Assembly: GCF_029360765.1 (NCBI RefSeq)
Contig: NZ_JARKNA010000006.1
Coordinates: forward strand, 124,001-188,000
From: Terrimonas pollutisoli
GTDB taxonomy: Bacteria; Bacteroidota; Bacteroidia; Chitinophagales; Chitinophagaceae
Direction: 5' to 3'
Length of the DNA stretch: 64,000 bases
Position numbers and translations under genes: made by a program. The notes below the pieces were generated by a model. It saw only the letters and a list, made by a program, of their open reading frames with translations. It was not told the DNA's origin and made no database searches. This document shows, in pieces, positions 59,896 through 64,000 of the stretch (its first letter is position 1; each line of letters starts with the position of its first letter).

Positions 59896-61634
59896 TTGCT
59901 TTGTTTTATAGTTTGACTTGTACTTATCTTTTCAAACGCTGATAAGTTTAAAGTATGGGTTTCCTGGTTACTATCTAATAAAAACGTTGACGTAAAGTTT
60001 TTGGCGGGGATATGGAAACCAATGCGTACCGGTTTGATAAACGGAAGATGATTTTCGGAATATAACCTCAATCTATATTGGCTGGTAACTTCATTGATAC
60101 TGACGGTGTGGCTAAGAATAGTAGATAATTCTCTAAAATCTATAAAGAACTTTGCCCCGGCTTCTTGCCATTTCTCCAGTTGTTCACTGAACCAACCTGT
60201 GCCATGGATGCTAACATCAAAATCATGAAAGTAGCCAACTACAGGCAGTTCCTGTTCAAACCAACGCGGATTAGCTAAATCCAGGTAAGGAGAACATACG
60301 TGCTGATTCCAGCAAAGCTGATGGCCAATTCGCATACCAAGATAATAACTGCTTACGAGATTTAATCCTGATTTCAATACTTTTTCCAACACATTATTGG
60401 TAAACTCTTCGCCAGGACAAATAAGTGTTGAAGGCAGTGATTGAAAGTTTTTTTGAAAGGCTTCAATGCCTGAAAGCAAAGGGTGTTTTTCTTCCGCCAG
60501 GCTATTGATAAAGCTTACAGCCGACTTTCCAAACTCCCGGAACCACTTCTTGTTTTCGTACCTGTCATCTGCTTTTAGCCATGCTTTTTTATCAGGATGT
60601 ATATGGGTATATCCATGCAGTTCCACCTCGGCCAGTCCGCTGTTTCTTAGTTTTTCAATTCCACGAAACTCATCTTCATAGTCAAAAACACGGGTATGTC
60701 CGTTCGCAAGATTTTTATAATATTTTACAGATGGAGAAGGATAAATATTTCCGGCTGTTCTAACCGTGGGCAGGCCGTCAATTTCGAGCCGGCCTCTTGT
60801 ACTATCACCATCATCAACCCAGGCCGGAACATAAGCAAGGCTCATCCGTGCATTTCTTTCCAATAAAGTCTGACCAATGAGGTCCCATTCTTCTTCGCCA
60901 AGTTTTGCTGTTTGAAATGAATTATCATGAACCGGCTGTGAACTACCGGGATCATCCATGCGTAGAATCATCGTATTCTTCCATTCAAACCAGGCGACAG
61001 GATATAAGTTTTCAACTATTAAAAGTTGTTTTAAAAGAGCGGTAAAAACGGGTTCACTGTCCCTTGCCATACTGGGATGAAAACTTAGAAACAAGATCTT
61101 TGAGCCTGATTCTTCGACGGTACCGGCGATGCATGTTTCCGATAAATGGGCCCGTTTGTTCAAACCTTGAGTGGCTTCCAGTTCCGCTAATTGCAATGAA
61201 TTTTGCAGCTTCCATTCTTTGCAAAATCCGGGTCGTTTATATAGTAAACGGTCGCCTGCTGGTTTATTTTCAGAAAGGAAGACTTCAAATTGATGGGATA
61301 ACCAACCATTTTTTTTCCCGGCACGGGTGATAAATAAAAATTGATTTGTTCTGATTGTAAGCAGGAGTTGTTCCCATGTATTGCTATCAATATCGTCAGG
61401 ATCTCCTGTAAGTATGACCCATTTGACGGCCTGGTTGTTAAAATCGACGAGGTGAAGTGAACCGGGATCCGTTAGCTTTACTTTCCAGCCCAGCATCGCC
61501 ACAAGCGTCATCCAATCCAACGCTTCTCTTTCTTCTGGTGGCAGCCACCCGCCGGTTCCCAATACCAGGGCCCCATTCATCTTTTCGGCAAATGGGGTAA
61601 GGATTAAAACGGTATCTTCTCGTTGTTTTATCAC
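59880..61634 (-). CDS. Polysaccharide deacetylase-like (NodB/CE4 or DUF2334-type) two-domain protein
   Basis: This 584-aa protein has a carbohydrate esterase-type domain at about 215-520. The metal motif is LRMDDPG (Asp227-Asp228), and ELHGYTHIHPD (338-348, His340/344/346) gives the second ligand group. The domain resembles NodB/CE4 and DUF2334 deacetylases that remove N-acetyl groups from amino sugars. Residues 1-215 form a separate domain (VLILTPFAEKMNGALVLGTG) that I do not recognise. A C-terminal beta tail (520-584) follows. It overlaps the GT4 gene by 4 nt and the GT paralog by 16 nt. No signal peptide, so it acts inside the cell, unlike most CE4 enzymes. Confidence 0.75.
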   Translation of the reverse strand: MIKQREDTVLILTPFAEKMNGALVLGTGGWLPPEEREALDWMTLVAMLGWKVKLTDPGSLHLVDFNNQAVKWVILTGDPDDIDSNTWEQLLLTIRTNQFLFITRAGKKNGWLSHQFEVFLSENKPAGDRLLYKRPGFCKEWKLQNSLQLAELEATQGLNKRAHLSETCIAGTVEESGSKILFLSFHPSMARDSEPVFTALLKQLLIVENLYPVAWFEWKNTMILRMDDPGSSQPVHDNSFQTAKLGEEEWDLIGQTLLERNARMSLAYVPAWVDDGDSTRGRLEIDGLPTVRTAGNIYPSPSVKYYKNLANGHTRVFDYEDEFRGIEKLRNSGLAEVELHGYTHIHPDKKAWLKADDRYENKKWFREFGKSAVSFINSLAEEKHPLLSGIEAFQKNFQSLPSTLICPGEEFTNNVLEKVLKSGLNLVSSYYLGMRIGHQLCWNQHVCSPYLDLANPRWFEQELPVVGYFHDFDVSIHGTGWFSEQLEKWQEAGAKFFIDFRELSTILSHTVSINEVTSQYRLRLYSENHLPFIKPVRIGFHIPAKNFTSTFLLDSNQETHTLNLSAFEKISTSQTIKQSKWQEL

Positions 61635-62944
61635 TCGCTTCTCAATTTTAAAGAGGAAAAGCCACGTTTTAAAGAACCTGTCAGTGCTTCTATTGAAATA
61701 TGCTCCCTGGCAAAATCCCTGATAGAGGTTCGCATACTTTTTACCTTCTGTGGATTTTCAGCAATAAACTGTAAACGCTTGAAAAGAGCTTCGTCATCCT
61801 GTGGAGGAAAAAGCCACCCTGTGTTATTTTCTATTACCAGGTCTGAAATGGCGCCTACATCAGACGAAACAACCGGTAGCCCACAGGCCAGCGCTTCGCC
61901 GACAACGGTCGGAAACCCTTCCCGTTTAGATGCCAGTACCAGGCATTCAGCAATATTTAGTAAGCGAACTTTCTCTTCATCATTTGCTACCCACCCACGA
62001 AAATGTACCCTGCCGGGAATTTGTCTTGTTGCCTGATCCTTCAACTTCATTTCATCTTTCCCGCTTCCCACTATTAAAAGATCAATATCGGCAAAATGCA
62101 CAGCTACCTTTTGAAATGCGCTAATTATCGAACTAACTCTTTTGACACTATCATCAAGCCTGCCAATAAACAAAAAATATCTTTTTTCACTATTGAGGCC
62201 AGAAACTAAGCAGGCCTCTTCGCGACAACCGGGTTTGTAAATTGAAATATTAATGGGAGATCGTACAATACTCATCCGGCGGGGATCGAGTTTATAGTTT
62301 TTTTCAAGAAAATCTTCTTCCCGTTTTCCGGATGTAAAAATCCAATCGGTTTTTGGGATAGTGATTCGTTTTAAGAGGGTTCCCAGGTATTTTCCGGTAC
62401 TGCCGGAATGAACTGCCACCAAAGGTATCCTGCGCCACCTGGCTACCAAGTGGAGCGAATCAAAACGACCGCTGCAATAGTCTTGTGAAAAAATAACATC
62501 TGGTTTATCTCTTCGCAATGCCTTGAATAATGGCCAGGATAAAATAGCGGAATACGAAGCAAGCGTTGCGTAAGTATAATACCAGCGATTTCGAAACTTC
62601 CAACTTTTTATTTTGGAATAAAATAACTTCCATAGCTGGCGATGCAACCATGATGAAGGAAGGATTTTGACTTTACAGCCTACATAGTTGTGTGTAACGT
62701 CTTCCTTAAATGTTGGTTTCAGGCTTAGCACATACCAGGTAACATCACCAATTTCTTCCTGCACTATTTTCATCCTTGCATGGTTGGCGGTATTGTGCCA
62801 TGATCTCGCAAACGCTTCCTGCGAAACGCCATAGTGTGTATAAAAGTCTTCAAATACATCCGGGTAATCAAAGAAAGCTATCCGTGGTCGCCTTCCATTT
62901 TGATTTAAAGTAGGGTCAGTATTTTGTTGCAGTGTTTTCATCAT
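61631..62944 (-). CDS. Family 4 glycosyltransferase (GT-B)
   Basis: This 437-aa protein is a retaining GT4 enzyme. The C-terminal donor site is clear: RYFLFIGRLDDSVKRVSSII, then ASKREGFPTVVGEALACGLP with the E-x7-E motif, and VSSDVGAISDLV. The N-terminal acceptor domain is longer than in the family and includes a hydrophobic patch (WKFRNRWYYTYATLASYSAI) that may touch the membrane. It is one of the clearest transferases of the cluster, and its donor is presumably the sugar made by the genes downstream. It starts 21 nt after the partial GT paralog and overlaps the next gene by 4 nt. Confidence 0.95.
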   Translation of the reverse strand: MMKTLQQNTDPTLNQNGRRPRIAFFDYPDVFEDFYTHYGVSQEAFARSWHNTANHARMKIVQEEIGDVTWYVLSLKPTFKEDVTHNYVGCKVKILPSSWLHRQLWKLFYSKIKSWKFRNRWYYTYATLASYSAILSWPLFKALRRDKPDVIFSQDYCSGRFDSLHLVARWRRIPLVAVHSGSTGKYLGTLLKRITIPKTDWIFTSGKREEDFLEKNYKLDPRRMSIVRSPINISIYKPGCREEACLVSGLNSEKRYFLFIGRLDDSVKRVSSIISAFQKVAVHFADIDLLIVGSGKDEMKLKDQATRQIPGRVHFRGWVANDEEKVRLLNIAECLVLASKREGFPTVVGEALACGLPVVSSDVGAISDLVIENNTGWLFPPQDDEALFKRLQFIAENPQKVKSMRTSIRDFAREHISIEALTGSLKRGFSSLKLRSE

Positions 62945-62964
62945 TATACAACCTTCAATACTCT

Positions 62965-64000
62965 TTATGCAATTGACTTTTCTATTAGTTCAGTCAATAC
63001 TTTATCGGATGCAAAATAAGTTTCAGCCAACTCTCTCGCTCCCTGACAATGCCTGCTATAATTGTTATTTACCTCTTCAATAGCGAGTAATGCTTCATCT
63101 ATACCAGAGAACGGGATTAATCCGTGATCTGCCTTCAGCCAATCCGAAAAACCGGTATCCTGTACTACCACCGGCCTGCCACTTGCCAGGTAGCCGGCAC
63201 TTCTTTCACTGAACCAGCCCGTTCTTGCTTCTACATATCCATGTTTGGCAATGCTGAATTCTGCTTTGGACTGTTGAATATAATCCTGGTATTTCCAGGG
63301 ATCGCCTGAGATTTTCTGCGGATACGAGAGCTGCCAGCCATTTTCTTTCAATCGTGTTCTGGGAGCTGAAGAGTCACTTACTGCCAATTCCATGATTGAT
63401 TTTGTATGCCGGGGAAGCTGTAAATATTGATCAAATGATTCCGCCTTCATCCCATAGTAACGTCCGTTGTAAGTTTTACCGGGATAGCTTTCCCATTTCA
63501 TCACCGTAGTAAAAGGAGCAGCTTCGTTTCCATTTGTAACCGGCCATGCGTTAAGCACCACCGGTTGTCGTGTTGGTTGCCACGATAATCCATCATCGGG
63601 AACCAGGCAGCCCTCTTGTCTAAAATTTTCACCGTAGGTAAAAAATACATTGTGTTGTTTGCAAAAATCCAACCGTGCATTGTCTGTAAGATTTCTGATC
63701 TGCGTGAATAGCGGATCAGTATCGATAAGTACCCTGACGGGAATATCCTGTAGCCGGGATCGTAAAGTATTAGAGCCGGAAAGATTTAATAAAACTTCTG
63801 CATCGCTGATAAGTTGCAAAACCTTTTCTGCTATTGGGCCGTGCCATTGCTGTTGATGATGATCATAATAACCCCAGCGATCTCCGAGCCCAAATTGTTC
63901 AAATACCTGTTTTGCATAATTTAATCCGTAAGTTGGATTTTGATCGGTTATATTTCGATCCGGGTCGTAACATGAATAGATGGTATCGCCGCTATCTTCT
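62965..64000 (-). CDS. Glycosyltransferase-like protein, paralog 1 of 4 (5' end cut by window)
   Basis: The frame is open to the right edge; the ATG at 63819 is internal because the family's residues continue upstream. Codons up to base 64000 read EDSGDTIYSCYDPDRNITDQ and then NPTYGLNYAKQVFEQF, aligning with EDSNDYPSCYNP and DPTYGVQFIKQIF of the copy at 39620. The C-terminal part has IAKHGYVEARTGWFSERSAG and ASGRPVVVQDTGF. About 345 codons are visible; the missing part is roughly the first 40-50 residues. It shows that the cluster continues beyond the window. Confidence 0.8.
   Translation of the reverse strand, partial: EDSGDTIYSCYDPDRNITDQNPTYGLNYAKQVFEQFGLGDRWGYYDHHQQQWHGPIAEKVLQLISDAEVLLNLSGSNTLRSRLQDIPVRVLIDTDPLFTQIRNLTDNARLDFCKQHNVFFTYGENFRQEGCLVPDDGLSWQPTRQPVVLNAWPVTNGNEAAPFTTVMKWESYPGKTYNGRYYGMKAESFDQYLQLPRHTKSIMELAVSDSSAPRTRLKENGWQLSYPQKISGDPWKYQDYIQQSKAEFSIAKHGYVEARTGWFSERSAGYLASGRPVVVQDTGFSDWLKADHGLIPFSGIDEALLAIEEVNNNYSRHCQGARELAETYFASDKVLTELIEKSIA

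Larger units (their letters stand above)
39620..64000 (-). other. Predicted acylated saccharide/glycolipid biosynthetic gene cluster (extends beyond window)
   Basis: Twenty-one minus-strand genes follow each other with gaps mostly under 45 nt and several 4-nt stop/start overlaps. The larger gaps are 124 nt (54390-54513) and 237 nt (51366-51602). Content: NDP-sugar formation and tailoring, transfer by GT4, GT2 and four related GT-like proteins, amino-group handling (aminotransferase, PIG-L, CE4-like), an ACP with ketosynthase, four acyltransferase candidates and an ABC exporter. The right end is cut by the window, so its upstream start is unseen. Confidence 0.7.

Noticed and set aside
1..64000. 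tRNA, rRNA, transposase, integrase or phage genes
   Set aside because: I looked for cloverleaf arms, DDE motifs and phage structural genes and saw none; an automated scan would be needed to exclude a tRNA completely.

Overview
The window is bacterial chromosome from a member of the Bacteroidota, most likely Chitinophagaceae-like. The signs are an alternative complex III (ActABCDEF) operon joined to an aa3-type oxidase, a SusC/SusD pair, weak Shine-Dalgarno sites, promoter elements of the TAnnTTTG type, and many lipoprotein signal peptides. I see no tRNA, rRNA, CRISPR array, transposase, integrase or phage gene. Lineage is inferred from gene content only.

Layout. (1) 0.2-4.6 kb: small housekeeping and hypothetical genes, a class C beta-lactamase-like hydrolase, and a PurN protein joined to a membrane domain through a linker made of intergenic-type repeat DNA. 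(2) 4.8-22.2 kb, plus strand: a respiratory operon, actABCDEF, ctaC, ctaD, ctaB, two subunit III genes, subunit IV, sco and a DUF420 gene. It should oxidise menaquinol, pass electrons through c hemes to cytochrome oxidase, and assemble the heme and copper centres. Its intercistronic gaps are packed with palindromes and with degenerate 7-nt or 9-nt periodic arrays, several starting at the stop codon. (3) 22.4-31.3 kb: single genes (YCII protein, M61 peptidase, luciferase-like monooxygenase, MgtC/DUF4010 membrane protein, ABM-like lipoprotein) and a sugar pair (TIM-barrel isomerase plus exported AGE epimerase). (4) 31.5-38.9 kb: serine hydrolase, SusC, SusD and an exported endonuclease/exonuclease/phosphatase-fold enzyme, a nutrient uptake module. 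(5) 38.9-39.6 kb: an alkyltransferase-like DNA repair protein and a doubtful lipoprotein remnant.

(6) 39.6-64.0 kb, all minus strand and running off the right edge: one large biosynthetic cluster of 21 genes in tight, often overlapping, order. The upstream part makes and transfers an unusual sugar (nucleotidyltransferase, SDR epimerase, RmlC-like epimerase, C-methyltransferase, DUF4910 protein, PLP aminotransferase, PIG-L deacetylase, GT4, NodB/CE4-like deacetylase). The downstream part adds a glycosidase-GT2 fusion, an MsbA-type ABC exporter, two GNAT-like acyltransferases, a dedicated acyl carrier protein, a ketosynthase with an intact catalytic triad and two hexapeptide acyltransferases. 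Four paralogous glycosyltransferase-like proteins are spread through it. A ketosynthase/ACP pair with acyltransferases, an N-deacetylase-like enzyme, a GT2 and an exporter repeats the logic of rhizobial Nod-factor synthesis. I propose that the locus makes an acylated, exported amino-oligosaccharide or glycolipid. This is the best candidate here for an undescribed system; the product is inference.
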